NCBI GenBank assembly: GCA_002360495.1
Contig: DEQO01000115.1
Span: 1-64,000, forward strand
Length of the DNA stretch: 64,000 bases
Direction: 5' to 3'
DNA from: Flavobacteriales bacterium UBA3364
GTDB lineage: Bacteria > Bacteroidota > Bacteroidia > Flavobacteriales_F > PHOS-HE28
The notes beneath the pieces were generated by a model. That model ran no database searches. It was not told where the DNA came from and worked only from the letters and a program-made list of their open reading frames with translations. Positions 23,521-30,842 of this stretch are shown here, piece after piece (the first letter of the stretch is position 1; the number at the start of each line of letters is the position of its first letter). The translations under genes were made by a program, and so were the position numbers.

Positions 23521-23847
23521 CTACTTGTAGTTCTGTTGATTCTTGGCATCGACCTCCGTTTTCGCCAGGGCGAGTGCTCGACCATCCTTCTCCACCACCG
23601 CGAACGCTCGATAGAACTTGCCGGACAGGGCGCTGTTGAATTGCCCGGCCATGGGCAACAGCAGGCCGACGATCTCCGCGAACTCACGCAGGTCAAGGCT
23701 CCAGCGCTCCACCAACTTTTCCTCGATCTCACCCACGACCTCTTCATCGGGGCTCATGCCCAGGATGTGCGCTGCGAGGTCGATCACAGCGTCCTCGTTC
23801 AGGTTGATGCTCTTCGGGAGCTTGTTGGAGGGTTTCATGGTGGGCAT
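23521..23847 (-). CDS. Hypothetical helical protein (108 aa)
   Basis: Starts MPTMKPSNKLPKSINLNEDA; the start is uncertain among three closely spaced codons (23853 TTG, 23847 ATG, 23838 ATG). Acidic helices (SPDEEVVGEIEEKLVERWSL). No family recognised. Confidence 0.5.
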   Translation of the reverse strand: MPTMKPSNKLPKSINLNEDAVIDLAAHILGMSPDEEVVGEIEEKLVERWSLDLREFAEIVGLLLPMAGQFNSALSGKFYRAFAVVEKDGRALALAKTEVDAKNQQNYK

Positions 23848-23849
23848 TG

Positions 23850-24257
23850 TCAAAGGCGGTCTTTTTCAAGTGGCTCTTGCTCCTGCACAGGCATCAGGCG
23901 TTCCAGTTTCGTGAAGCGGAATTCCTGTGCGATGGGGTTGAAGCCCACCAATACGGCGCCGCGCTGCTGATTCCCGAGCAGCAAGCCCTTGGCCTCCTTC
24001 ACCGGGATCACTTGCACCATCAGGCGTGTAGGCATTTCCCAGAAGGCTTTCAGCTTGCTGGTGATCAGCGGTAGGCTCGTCACCGGCAACGCGATCGCGT
24101 TGGGCCCATCGTGATGTTTGTTCAGCAGGACCTCGGACAGGGTGTACTTGCCCGCCTCGGTCACCGTGGTGGTATACCCGTGCGCATTGGCCCGCCAGAA
24201 GCACAGCTCAGGATCTTTGCGCTGCTTATCGAAACTGAGGATGTAGAACTCGGTCAT
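23850..24257 (-). CDS. Hypothetical protein (135 aa)
   Basis: Starts MTEFYILSFDKQRKDPELCF. Beta-rich first half (AHGYTTTVTEAGKYTLSEVL) and a C-terminal region with VGFNPIAQEFRFTKLERLMP. No family recognised. Confidence 0.6.
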   Translation of the reverse strand: MTEFYILSFDKQRKDPELCFWRANAHGYTTTVTEAGKYTLSEVLLNKHHDGPNAIALPVTSLPLITSKLKAFWEMPTRLMVQVIPVKEAKGLLLGNQQRGAVLVGFNPIAQEFRFTKLERLMPVQEQEPLEKDRL

Positions 24258-24263
24258 GATCGT

Positions 24264-24509
24264 TCAATTGAAACCGTTGATGTATTCGCGCAGCGCATCG
24301 GGACCGCGCTCGTAGGCTGCGAGCAATTCCGCCCGTTCGAAGAGGGCCTTGAATTCTGCCCGCAGGTCGGCGCTCAAGGGGGGGTCAGCCAGATCCTCGT
24401 GCTTGCCCATGTCGCTGATGAAGCTTCCCAGAGCTTTATCCGCATCGCCCCGATCGAGGTATTCCTTGGCCCGTTCCTTGGCCCATGCGAGGTGTGTTGC
24501 GCGGTCCAT
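24264..24509 (-). CDS. Phage protein with conserved MxRxxHLxWAK opening (81 aa)
   Basis: MDRATHLAWAKERAKEYLDR and the end ALREYINGFN match a small protein widespread in tailed phages (MTREEHLKWAK..AleYvd.GD...a..SM.SDL.KH....I..FN). GSFISDMGKHEDLA is its central conserved piece. Function unknown. Confidence 0.75.
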   Translation of the reverse strand: MDRATHLAWAKERAKEYLDRGDADKALGSFISDMGKHEDLADPPLSADLRAEFKALFERAELLAAYERGPDALREYINGFN

Positions 24510-24512
24510 GGA

Positions 24513-25019
24513 TCAGCCTTTGACCATTTTGATCACACGCGCCTCCAGCTTGTCGATCGACGTCTCGGCAGCTTCCCGGACCCTTTCCAGGTCATGGTCG
24601 ATCCCCAGCGCCTTCTTGACATAGTGCTGCACCTCGGCCTTACCGTGGATGCGCGCCGACCTTTCCACTTCGCGTATCAAGACATCCAGCTCACCGCGTG
24701 CCGTGCTGAACTGCGAAAGCGGCTGTTGCCAATCATCACCGTCGTACAAAGCCACATCCTCGGTTCCCTCGTTCACGATGGTGTAACCGGATGGCAGTAC
24801 TGCACGGAGCAATTCCAGTTCCAGTGGGGCGATTCCCGGCACCTTTTCACCGGTGGACGATAGCACCTGGCTCCGCGCATTGCTGAGAGGATCCAGGAAC
24901 GCGATTGCATCGGCGATGTGCTGCTGTGCCTCGCTCACCGTGCGCGACGTACGTGGTTCGCTCAGCGCGTAGGCCGCCGCCCGGAGGCCTTCCAGTGCTT
25001 TGTCGATATAGGTCTTCAT
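24513..25019 (-). CDS. Hypothetical protein (168 aa)
   Basis: Starts MKTYIDKALEGLRAAAYALS; the ends are helical, the middle (AVLPSGYTIVNEGTEDVALY) beta-like. Overlaps the upstream gene by 4 nt. No family recognised. Confidence 0.6.
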   Translation of the reverse strand: MKTYIDKALEGLRAAAYALSEPRTSRTVSEAQQHIADAIAFLDPLSNARSQVLSSTGEKVPGIAPLELELLRAVLPSGYTIVNEGTEDVALYDGDDWQQPLSQFSTARGELDVLIREVERSARIHGKAEVQHYVKKALGIDHDLERVREAAETSIDKLEARVIKMVKG

Positions 25020-25357
25020 TGATGGTTGTTCTTGCCGGGGCCAGCTGCATGCGTACCCTCGCTAGGCGAGGGGGCACCGTGCAGCAGTGGTTCTGGTATC
25101 GGGCCTTTGCTCCACCTTTTCAGGATGGTGAGAAGTGGCTCGTGCAGGGCGTTGGCCAGCTCTTCTGCTGTTGGCCATGCAACATCTTCCACCTTCACCG
25201 GCGCCCGGCTGCTCACGCCGGCATCGTATGCCAGCTGTAGCGTATTCCGGAAACGCTCGGCGATCGCACGTTCGGTCAGGTGGAACTCCACGAACACACC
25301 CGGTCCGCTCACCGCGATGTTCGCCGCGTTCTCGTGCAGGGTGTAGTGCGTAGCCAT
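25016..25357 (-). CDS. Hypothetical protein with repeat-encoded C-terminus (113 aa)
   Basis: Starts MATHYTLHENAANIAVSGPG. The last about 22 residues (HGAPSPSEGTHAAGPGKNN) derive from a family B repeat read in frame, the same as in the gene at 21366-21725. The main body is a strand pair plus helices; function unknown. Confidence 0.6.
   Translation of the reverse strand: MATHYTLHENAANIAVSGPGVFVEFHLTERAIAERFRNTLQLAYDAGVSSRAPVKVEDVAWPTAEELANALHEPLLTILKRWSKGPIPEPLLHGAPSPSEGTHAAGPGKNNHQ
25033..25090. repeat. Dispersed palindrome family B, copy 3 (in frame)
   Basis: Starts CTTGCCGGGGCCAGCTGCAT and has GAGGGGGCAC/GTACCCTC-type arms. Located in the 3-prime end of the gene 25016-25357 and translated. 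Confidence 0.7.
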
Positions 25358-25360
25358 GGC

Positions 25361-25744
25361 TCAGGCGGTTGCTCGCATCAGGTCCAACATGCGGCTGCGT
25401 GCTCCGAAGAGCAGTTCACGCGCCTTCTCTTCGCTGATGCTGAGCTTGAGCGCAACGGCCGCATAGTTGTAACCCTGCAAGTACTTCAGGGTGATCAACA
25501 CCGCATCGGCAGGCTCCATTTTGGCGACCACCTCGCGAACAGTGTGTACGGTACGCACATCACCCATGCCCAACTCGGCTTCCACCACTTCGGCCTGGAG
25601 GCCCGTGATCACCTTGTTCACGTCTTGTTGGTAGTCTTCCAACCGCAGGGTGCCATCGGCCAGCAACTGCAGTTTCTTATCCAGCTTCAGGTACCACGCG
25701 AGCTTCTCACGCCGCATCAACAGGTTGTGTTCGGTCAGCTCCAT
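25361..25744 (-). CDS. Sigma-region-4-like helix-turn-helix protein (127 aa)
   Basis: The C-terminal part, AVLITLKYLQGYNYAAVALK then LSISEEKARELLFGARSRML, matches the sigma-70 region 4 pattern (vi.Lryl.g.sy.EIA..L.iSe..ar..l..ar..l). The N-terminal half is a charged helix bundle (RREKLAWYLKLDKKLQLLAD). Length is too short for a complete sigma factor (no region 2). It may be a phage transcription regulator; this is inferred from the fold only. Confidence 0.65.
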   Translation of the reverse strand: MELTEHNLLMRREKLAWYLKLDKKLQLLADGTLRLEDYQQDVNKVITGLQAEVVEAELGMGDVRTVHTVREVVAKMEPADAVLITLKYLQGYNYAAVALKLSISEEKARELLFGARSRMLDLMRATA

Positions 25745-25747
25745 GGC

Positions 25748-25939
25748 TCAGGGTTTGTGCGGTTCGGTGTAGCGGGCGAACTCCGCGACCTCTTCCGCGT
25801 TGGCGCGCCGCATCTTCTCGGGGTAGGTCTGCGCCCGGTGGCCCGAGAGCCGGTCGAAGAACACCAGCGTCTCGTTGTGTTCCAGGTCCCGGACCAGCTC
25901 GCCGTCCGTGTAAGGATGGTTGTACCGCTTCTTGCTCAC
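25748..25939 (-). CDS. Hypothetical protein (63 aa)
   Basis: The GTG start (MSKKRYNHPYTDGELVRDLE) was preferred over an ATG 33 nt upstream because the sequence before it runs into the dispersed repeat. Short helical protein ending in EFARYTEPHKP. No family recognised. Confidence 0.5.
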   Translation of the reverse strand: MSKKRYNHPYTDGELVRDLEHNETLVFFDRLSGHRAQTYPEKMRRANAEEVAEFARYTEPHKP

Positions 25940-26404
25940 GGTGCCAAAGCAACCGGCACCCGAACGCCCCACAGGGCACGCCGGTCGGCTCCCAGGGCAC
26001 GGCAGGGGAGTGGCATGCCCTCAGTAGAGGATGTAGGGGTCAGTTGTCAGTTCTTCGGTCGCACAGGCCTCCCGCGCAGCTACCCCCAAGGAGATCGCTC
26101 AGGCAGCTGCGCGAGGCTGTCCACGGCCCGCGCGGTCGTCAGCCACGCCGATAGTGGGAGGGCCTGTGGGTGCGTGGCATTACGGCTTGGGCCGTGGGCG
26201 CCTTTTGGCGTGAAGCGTTCTCGCTCTCCTGACGGCTAGTGAGCGAGATGGATTTGGCGGTCAGGCAAGGCGCGGGTGACGAGCATAGCTCATGCTATGT
26301 GAGGAAGCCCGCAACGCAGCATGGACGACAAAGCCGCTCGCGCAACCCGGAATGGAGGGCGAGATCGCTTCAGAACCTTTTGGCGAAGCAAAAGGTGGAA
26401 GGGA
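25940..26404. repeat. Composite repeat block (families A, C, D); no gene
   Basis: A 465-nt non-coding stretch. It holds family A (25973-26021), a middle region, family C (about 26119-26208, beginning CCACGGCCCGCGCGGTCGTC) and family D (26375-26404, ACCTTTTGGCGAAGCAAAAG). The same order A-C-D occurs at 40811-41091, with the region between C and D about 160 nt shorter. Small plus-strand frames cross it but show no coding signs. Confidence 0.8.
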
Positions 26405-27121
26405 CTACTTCTTCCGGGCCGGAGCAACCACAAGCTCCTCGATCGCGCCACGCTGGAACATGGTAAACCCGATCTCCCGCTCCACGGTGGCAATGATCGC
26501 GATCGCAGCCGGATCGTGCTGCGCCACGGCCCTCAGGTCGTGGTCGGTCATGTAGATGCATACCCGGCAACTGAAGCGTCGCAAGTGGCCATACACGGGG
26601 TGCAACGGCAACCCACGTTCCGCCAGGTACGCCCGAACCTGCACCTCCGTCCACCCAAGGATGGGATTCCAGTCCCATACCTCACGTCGACGTCCGCATA
26701 GGATATTGAGTTTGGTCAGGCAGGGCTTGCCGGCACGGCTGCTGCTTTCTTCTGCACGAAGGCCCATGCACGAAACGATCACCGGTGGGTGTGGAGCAGA
26801 CTTGCGTTGGGGCCATCGCCTTCTGATCCAGGTATGCACAGGCCCGCGCTTCAGATCACTGGTGCACTGGCGCTGTGACATTCCCGGGAACTTCCCGCGC
26901 TTCCGCGCCATGGAGATCAGTGTCTTGTTCGGATTGCGCACCACGTGCAGCACCAGCCCGAACCGCGCAACGATCCCGCGCGACCATTCGATCGCGTCCT
27001 CGTGCTCCCAGCCGGTATCCGCCATCACCACATGCTTCGGCACATCCGGATACCGCTCGCACAGCCAGGCCAGCATCGCGGTGCTGTCCTTCCCACCGCT
27101 GAAGTTGATCACCAGTTCCAT
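26405..27121 (-). CDS. PAPS reductase-family PP-loop protein (238 aa)
   Basis: Starts MELVINFSGGKDSTAMLAWL, with the PP-loop SGGKDST (residues 8-14) of the adenine nucleotide alpha-hydrolase superfamily. Further family marks: HVVMADTGWEHEDAIEW, a CTSDLKRGPV motif and CIYMTDHD. Similar proteins are frequent in phages; in cells the family includes PAPS reductase (CysH) and DndC of phosphorothioate DNA modification. There is no other Dnd or Cys gene in the window, so the substrate is open. The start overlaps the upstream stop by 1 nt. Confidence 0.8.
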   Translation of the reverse strand: MELVINFSGGKDSTAMLAWLCERYPDVPKHVVMADTGWEHEDAIEWSRGIVARFGLVLHVVRNPNKTLISMARKRGKFPGMSQRQCTSDLKRGPVHTWIRRRWPQRKSAPHPPVIVSCMGLRAEESSSRAGKPCLTKLNILCGRRREVWDWNPILGWTEVQVRAYLAERGLPLHPVYGHLRRFSCRVCIYMTDHDLRAVAQHDPAAIAIIATVEREIGFTMFQRGAIEELVVAPARKK

Positions 27122-27468
27122 CACTTCGAGCCCTGCGCGGCCTCCCGCTCCATCCGACACATCTTCTCGATCAACTCCCGGTTCGACTTCCGCAATCCTT
27201 TGCAGATCGAAAGCAGCCGGGCGGCACGGCCCTTCAGGCTCTTCACCACTTGGTCCTTCCTCATCCGCTCGCGGTCCTCGGGCGTCACCTTCCATTGGTT
27301 GGCAAGCCCGCGCAGCATCTTCAACTCATGCTCCTGCTCATCTGCAAGGGCCTTGGTCTGGCCATGCTCGATGCGTTCCTTGCTCAGCTCGCGCTCCAAC
27401 TGCTTGCGCAAGGCGTTGGAGAACTCCAGCTTCTCGGCAAGGGTACCCAACCGTTGGTGCTGGTCCAT
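27121..27468 (-). CDS. Coiled-coil protein (115 aa)
   Basis: Starts MDQHQRLGTLAEKLEFSNAL. Almost pure charged helix over the full length (LRKQLERELSKERIEHGQTK, then NRELIEKMCRMEREAAQG). The start ATG follows the end of the upstream gene directly. Role unknown. Confidence 0.6.
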   Translation of the reverse strand: MDQHQRLGTLAEKLEFSNALRKQLERELSKERIEHGQTKALADEQEHELKMLRGLANQWKVTPEDRERMRKDQVVKSLKGRAARLLSICKGLRKSNRELIEKMCRMEREAAQGSK

Positions 27469-27470
27469 GG

Positions 27471-27740
27471 TCAGAATAGGGATGGTTGAAGGGCCTTCGG
27501 ATGCGCTGCCAGCAGCCGTTCGTAATACACCAGGTGGTTGCGCTTCATCTGGAGACAGAACGCGTGGTCGTACCCCATCTGCAGGTCCCACTTACTCACG
27601 GCCTCATCGCCCCGTTCCTCCAGTTCCGCGATCCCTTCGCGACAGCGGACCAGCTCACCTTCGATCTCCGCGACCGTATAGCGCTTCGCCCATTCGCGGT
27701 AATGGGTCTCGTCGATGGTCTGTGGGCCGTGCTCTTCCAT
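27471..27740 (-). CDS. Hypothetical helical protein (89 aa)
   Basis: Starts MEEHGPQTIDETHYREWAKR. Mostly helical with aromatic residues in the second half (HAFCLQMKRNHLVYYERLLA). No family recognised. Confidence 0.55.
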   Translation of the reverse strand: MEEHGPQTIDETHYREWAKRYTVAEIEGELVRCREGIAELEERGDEAVSKWDLQMGYDHAFCLQMKRNHLVYYERLLAAHPKALQPSLF

Positions 27741-27743
27741 GGC

Positions 27744-28400
27744 TCAAAAGGGCGTTTTGTCCTCCACTTCTTCATCCACCTGCGGCTTGCGCGCGGGGTA
27801 CTGGTGTGGCTTCTCGATGAACTTCCGCACCTTCTCCAGGTGCTGTTGCCAGTGCTTCTTCACCGCGGGCATGATGGACCGGCTGGCCACCTCCGCGTTC
27901 TTCTCCGCGTACTTCAGGGTGAGCTGCGCCTGGCGATCCGTGGTGAAGTTCCCGATCGCGTGGGCCGGCGCCGCATCGCTCTCCACATCGTGGCAGAAGT
28001 GCGTGCCGTTGTAGATCCGCTTCGCCTCTTTCAAGGCCTGCAGGATGCTCGCCGGCGTCATCTTCACCCAGCACTCACCGATGGGAACCACCAGCCCGCC
28101 GTACTTGTGCACGTACACACGCCGGAGCATCATCTCCTGCCGGATCGAAGCGATGCGCTCCATGAAGCGCTTGTCGGCTTCGCGCTCGGCCTCGTTGCGC
28201 AGGTAGTCACTGGTGCCGGGTGCATGCTCAGCAATGGCCTCGTGCCGGCGAAGCACACCCAGGATATCCTCCAGCTTGTCCACCACCTCGCGGCGGTCGT
28301 TCTCGCGGTGGCGCTTGTCCTTGGGTCGTTCGGCATAGGCCGCTGCGGGTTCCAGCGCGATGTTGCGCTCGGCACATCCTCGGTACGTTGGTGAAGCCAT
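27744..28400 (-). CDS. Hypothetical protein (218 aa)
   Basis: Starts MASPTYRGCAERNIALEPAA. The start codon lies within the right arm of the third start-codon hairpin; an in-frame ATG further upstream overlaps the previous stop. The central part is charged and helical with a beta segment (MMLRRVYVHKYGGLVVPIGE), and the C-terminus is acidic. No family recognised. Confidence 0.6.
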   Translation of the reverse strand: MASPTYRGCAERNIALEPAAAYAERPKDKRHRENDRREVVDKLEDILGVLRRHEAIAEHAPGTSDYLRNEAEREADKRFMERIASIRQEMMLRRVYVHKYGGLVVPIGECWVKMTPASILQALKEAKRIYNGTHFCHDVESDAAPAHAIGNFTTDRQAQLTLKYAEKNAEVASRSIMPAVKKHWQQHLEKVRKFIEKPHQYPARKPQVDEEVEDKTPF

Positions 28401-28452
28401 GGGGCGTGTGTGTTGGTTTGCCACTGCATGGCCAACACACACGCCTCGTGGC
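28396..28452 (-). promoter_or_regulatory. Start-codon hairpin with conserved loop, copy 3
   Basis: Arms 28396-28416 and 28432-28452 are complementary at 19 of 21 positions (inner 14 perfect) around the 15-nt loop TTTGCCACTGCATGG (plus strand). The arm next to the gene contains its start codon. Both mismatches are beside or in the start codon. See copies at 321 and 3103. Confidence 0.65.
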
Positions 28453-28458
28453 CCACGG

Positions 28459-28761
28459 TCACACATGCCTGTCACCACCGAAGGGATGTATGGCCACCAT
28501 TTCACCCGTTCGGATGTTCACCGCCCAGCCACCACCGACGCGCGTGGAACTATGCTCAACGCTCGCGGCGATCGCCTCCTCCGGTGTGCGGTAGTTGCGC
28601 ATCACCATGCGCTTCTTCGGCTCCATGATGGGCACCGCGAACCGGCCCACCAGCCCGAGCACGATCCAGTCGCCGGCATTGGGTCCCCCGATCGTAGTGG
28701 AAGCTTCCTCCATGGCGGCATTGTCCGCATCGAACTCCTTTCGGAACTCAGGTAATGGCAT
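28459..28761 (-). CDS. Hypothetical protein (100 aa)
   Basis: Starts MPLPEFRKEFDADNAAMEEA, overlapping the upstream gene by 14 nt. Contains strand segments (DWIVLGLVGRFAVPIMEPKK) and ends in GGWAVNIRTGEMVAIH. No family recognised. Confidence 0.55.
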   Translation of the reverse strand: MPLPEFRKEFDADNAAMEEASTTIGGPNAGDWIVLGLVGRFAVPIMEPKKRMVMRNYRTPEEAIAASVEHSSTRVGGGWAVNIRTGEMVAIHPFGGDRHV

Positions 28762-29095
28762 CGGTTTCTGCAGAGAGCCCGACAACGGCCAGGTTCGCGT
28801 CGTAGTTGTTCCAGAAGTCGAAGAACGTCTCCGCATCCTTCACCGCCTTCGCGGCGGCATCTACCGCATTGTCGGTGCGGAGATACCCGCCGTACAGGTT
28901 TTGCGCCAACCCCAGCACCCGTTCGCGGTGAAGCACGAGATCACGGACGAGCTTCGCCATCCGTTGCGCGATGTACTTCAGGACTTGCGCACCTTCCTGG
29001 GTGATCTCGGGAGATCGCTCCACCTTCAACTCACTCAGAAGCTTTGCGTGGGCCTCTTTGAGTTCCTTGTAGGAATAGGTATCGTAGGGCTTCAT
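28748..29095 (-). CDS. Hypothetical helical protein (115 aa)
   Basis: Starts MKPYDTYSYKELKEAHAKLL. Four predicted helices; no cysteine or metal motif. It immediately follows the DksA-like gene with a 4-nt overlap and may be co-translated with it. Confidence 0.55.
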   Translation of the reverse strand: MKPYDTYSYKELKEAHAKLLSELKVERSPEITQEGAQVLKYIAQRMAKLVRDLVLHRERVLGLAQNLYGGYLRTDNAVDAAAKAVKDAETFFDFWNNYDANLAVVGLSAETDAIT

Positions 29096-29457
29096 CGGGC
29101 GTTGTCCGTTTGTTGCTTCGCTGCAATGCTCAACGTGGCGTGCGGCACCAACCGCAAGCGCTCTTTGCTGATCAGCTTGCCGGTCACGCGGCAGACCCCG
29201 TAGGTCTTGTTCTTGATCCGCGCCTGGGCATCCTGCAGGTGCCGGATGAACTTCTCCTGGCGCATCGCAAGCTGTCGGGCCTCTTCCAGGGAGAGCGGTT
29301 CCCCTTCGGATTGGCTCAGCGATTCGCGCAGCGCAGTGGGGTCATCAAGCCCAGCCTTCAACAGTTCCAGGTCCTTCTCGGCTTCCTCCAGTTTCTTGTC
29401 CAGCAACTCCTTGAACTCCGCGAGCTCTTCGTCGTTGTATCGGGTCTTGTCTTCCAT
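29092..29457 (-). CDS. DksA/TraR-like protein of Bacteroidota type (121 aa)
   Basis: Starts MEDKTRYNDEELAEFKELLD and has a long coiled coil (EARQLAMRQEKFIRHLQDAQ) leading to RIKNKTYGVCRVTGKLISKE then RLRLVPHATLSI, the hallmark of the Bacteroidota DksA/TraR-like family in which most zinc-finger cysteines are lost (only one Cys here). Host members are thought to act at the secondary channel of RNA polymerase. A copy in the phage region suggests control of host transcription, as TraR does on the F plasmid (inference). Confidence 0.8.
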   Translation of the reverse strand: MEDKTRYNDEELAEFKELLDKKLEEAEKDLELLKAGLDDPTALRESLSQSEGEPLSLEEARQLAMRQEKFIRHLQDAQARIKNKTYGVCRVTGKLISKERLRLVPHATLSIAAKQQTDNAR

Positions 29458-29478
29458 GGTCGTTGAAATCTGTTGGTA

Positions 29479-29958
29479 TCAATGGTCGGTAAGTGGGTTG
29501 GGCCGCTGAGCATTGGCTTCCGGTGCCCGCTGCTGCCACCGGTCGTAGATCACCATGCTCCCGGCCACAGCAACGTTCAAGCTCCGTTCCCCGGGCAAGC
29601 GGATCAAACTGTGGCATCGTTCCACCACGGTGAGTGGCAACCCATTGTCCTCCGCGCCGAGCAGGTAGCAGCCGGTTTGTGGGTGAGCGTACTGGTGGCT
29701 CATCCGGGCAGTGGCATCAAGCTCCACCCCGATCAGCCGACAAGCTTGCGGCAAGTGGTCCACCAGGTCACGCACATTCGCGAAGTGGAACAGCGGGATG
29801 TGCCGCGGTGTCTTCAACGTATCGCTCGCCTGCTTCCGGTACCGCCTGCCCACCGTGAAGATGAACGCCGCCCCGAAGATGTTCGCCGTGCGCCACAACG
29901 TGCCCACGTTCGCCTCCGTCTTCGGATTGTGCACACCGATCGCGAAGAAGCCGCTCAT
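29479..29958 (-). CDS. SpoU/TrmH-family RNA methyltransferase (159 aa)
   Basis: Starts MSGFFAIGVHNPKTEANVGT, the N-terminal motif 1 (NP.t..NvG...Rta). Motif 2 is YLLGAEDNGLP and motif 3 is LPGERSLNVAVAGSMVIYD: together these form the SPOUT trefoil knot that binds SAM. The length is that of the minimal TrmL/TrmH-like enzymes that 2-prime-O-methylate tRNA or rRNA. It overlaps the HNH gene by 4 nt. A role in modifying host or phage tRNAs is plausible given two phage-region tRNAs. Confidence 0.85.
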   Translation of the reverse strand: MSGFFAIGVHNPKTEANVGTLWRTANIFGAAFIFTVGRRYRKQASDTLKTPRHIPLFHFANVRDLVDHLPQACRLIGVELDATARMSHQYAHPQTGCYLLGAEDNGLPLTVVERCHSLIRLPGERSLNVAVAGSMVIYDRWQQRAPEANAQRPNPLTDH

Positions 29959-30842
29959 GCGATGGCCCGAGAGGGGCGGGTTTTCCGTCGTTCATGCGCG
30001 AAGGCGCGCATCACCTCATTGGTCGGCACGCCTTTCTCCAGTAATGCCTGCCGCAAACGGCGCGTCTTCCATGCCTTCTGGGCCAGGGCCACATAGTCCA
30101 TGTTACCATGGGTGCGTTGCTTGGTGCGTATCGCGCGTTCAGCCTTGGTGATGCACTCCAGGTTCTCGATCACGATGTTGGTCTTGTCCAGATCGAGGAA
30201 GGTCACCACATGCCCGGGCGGCACCGGTCCGTGGTGTTGTTCCCACAGGATCACATGCACCAATTTCCAATTGCGCTGGTTGGGCATAAGGCCCTCGCTC
30301 ACCTTGCGTTTGCGATACCCGTCCGGATCCAGGACCTCCGTGCCGATCGGCTTCTTGTTGTTGCTCACCTGGCCCTTCTTGAACATGGTGGCCTTACACC
30401 GGTCGAATACGTCGATGCGCATCTTCTTGCCCTTGTTCCACACCAGGAGCCCCTTCTGGAAACGGGTTTCAACATTCGTCACCGAAGCCCGGACACCGTT
30501 CTTCCGCTGGATCCGCAACCAGGTAGCGCGGGTCTTCTTCAACCCGAGAAAGTGGCCATGGTTGGCGACCTGCTCGGGATCGAGCTTCATCTTCTTGGCC
30601 AGCGTGCTGTTCGCATGTGTTGCGAAATGCACGCGCAGGTACTCATCCTCCTCAGGCGTCCACGCATGCTTCGGATTGCTCACGGTGATCTTGAGCTTGC
30701 ACGCCCTGCACACGATGGAGTGTCGCGTGCGGCTCGGCAGGAGCTCCATCAAAGCCTCGGTCTTCAGCACAGGATACTTCTCCCGCAGGATCGCATCCTC
30801 TTGGGGTGTCCAGGCATCGCGGCGGCGGGCAGGAGTGCTCAT
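29955..30842 (-). CDS. HNH endonuclease with SANT-like N-terminus (295 aa)
   Basis: Two N-terminal Myb/SANT-like units (DAWTPQEDAILREKYPVLKT; HAWTPEEDEYLRVHFATH) precede the basic FQKGLLVWNKGKKMRIDVF and ATMFKKGQVSNNKKPIG motifs and the HNH core (LVHVILWEQHHGPVPPGHVV, TNIVIENLE). It shares organisation and motifs with the HNH protein at 19290-20087, so the two are paralogues within one element. Likely a free-standing homing-type endonuclease. Confidence 0.8.
   Translation of the reverse strand: MSTPARRRDAWTPQEDAILREKYPVLKTEALMELLPSRTRHSIVCRACKLKITVSNPKHAWTPEEDEYLRVHFATHANSTLAKKMKLDPEQVANHGHFLGLKKTRATWLRIQRKNGVRASVTNVETRFQKGLLVWNKGKKMRIDVFDRCKATMFKKGQVSNNKKPIGTEVLDPDGYRKRKVSEGLMPNQRNWKLVHVILWEQHHGPVPPGHVVTFLDLDKTNIVIENLECITKAERAIRTKQRTHGNMDYVALAQKAWKTRRLRQALLEKGVPTNEVMRAFAHERRKTRPSRAIA

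Noticed and set aside
25361..25744. Complete sigma factor
   Set aside because: Only a region-4-like helix-turn-helix is visible; region 2 is absent and the length is too short.
25940..26404. Small plus-strand reading frames with recurring FWRSKRWKG or LLAKQKVEG peptides
   Set aside because: The peptides come from the family D repeat (TTTTGGCGAAGCAAAAGGTGG) in different frames and appear again at 41060; they are not proteins.
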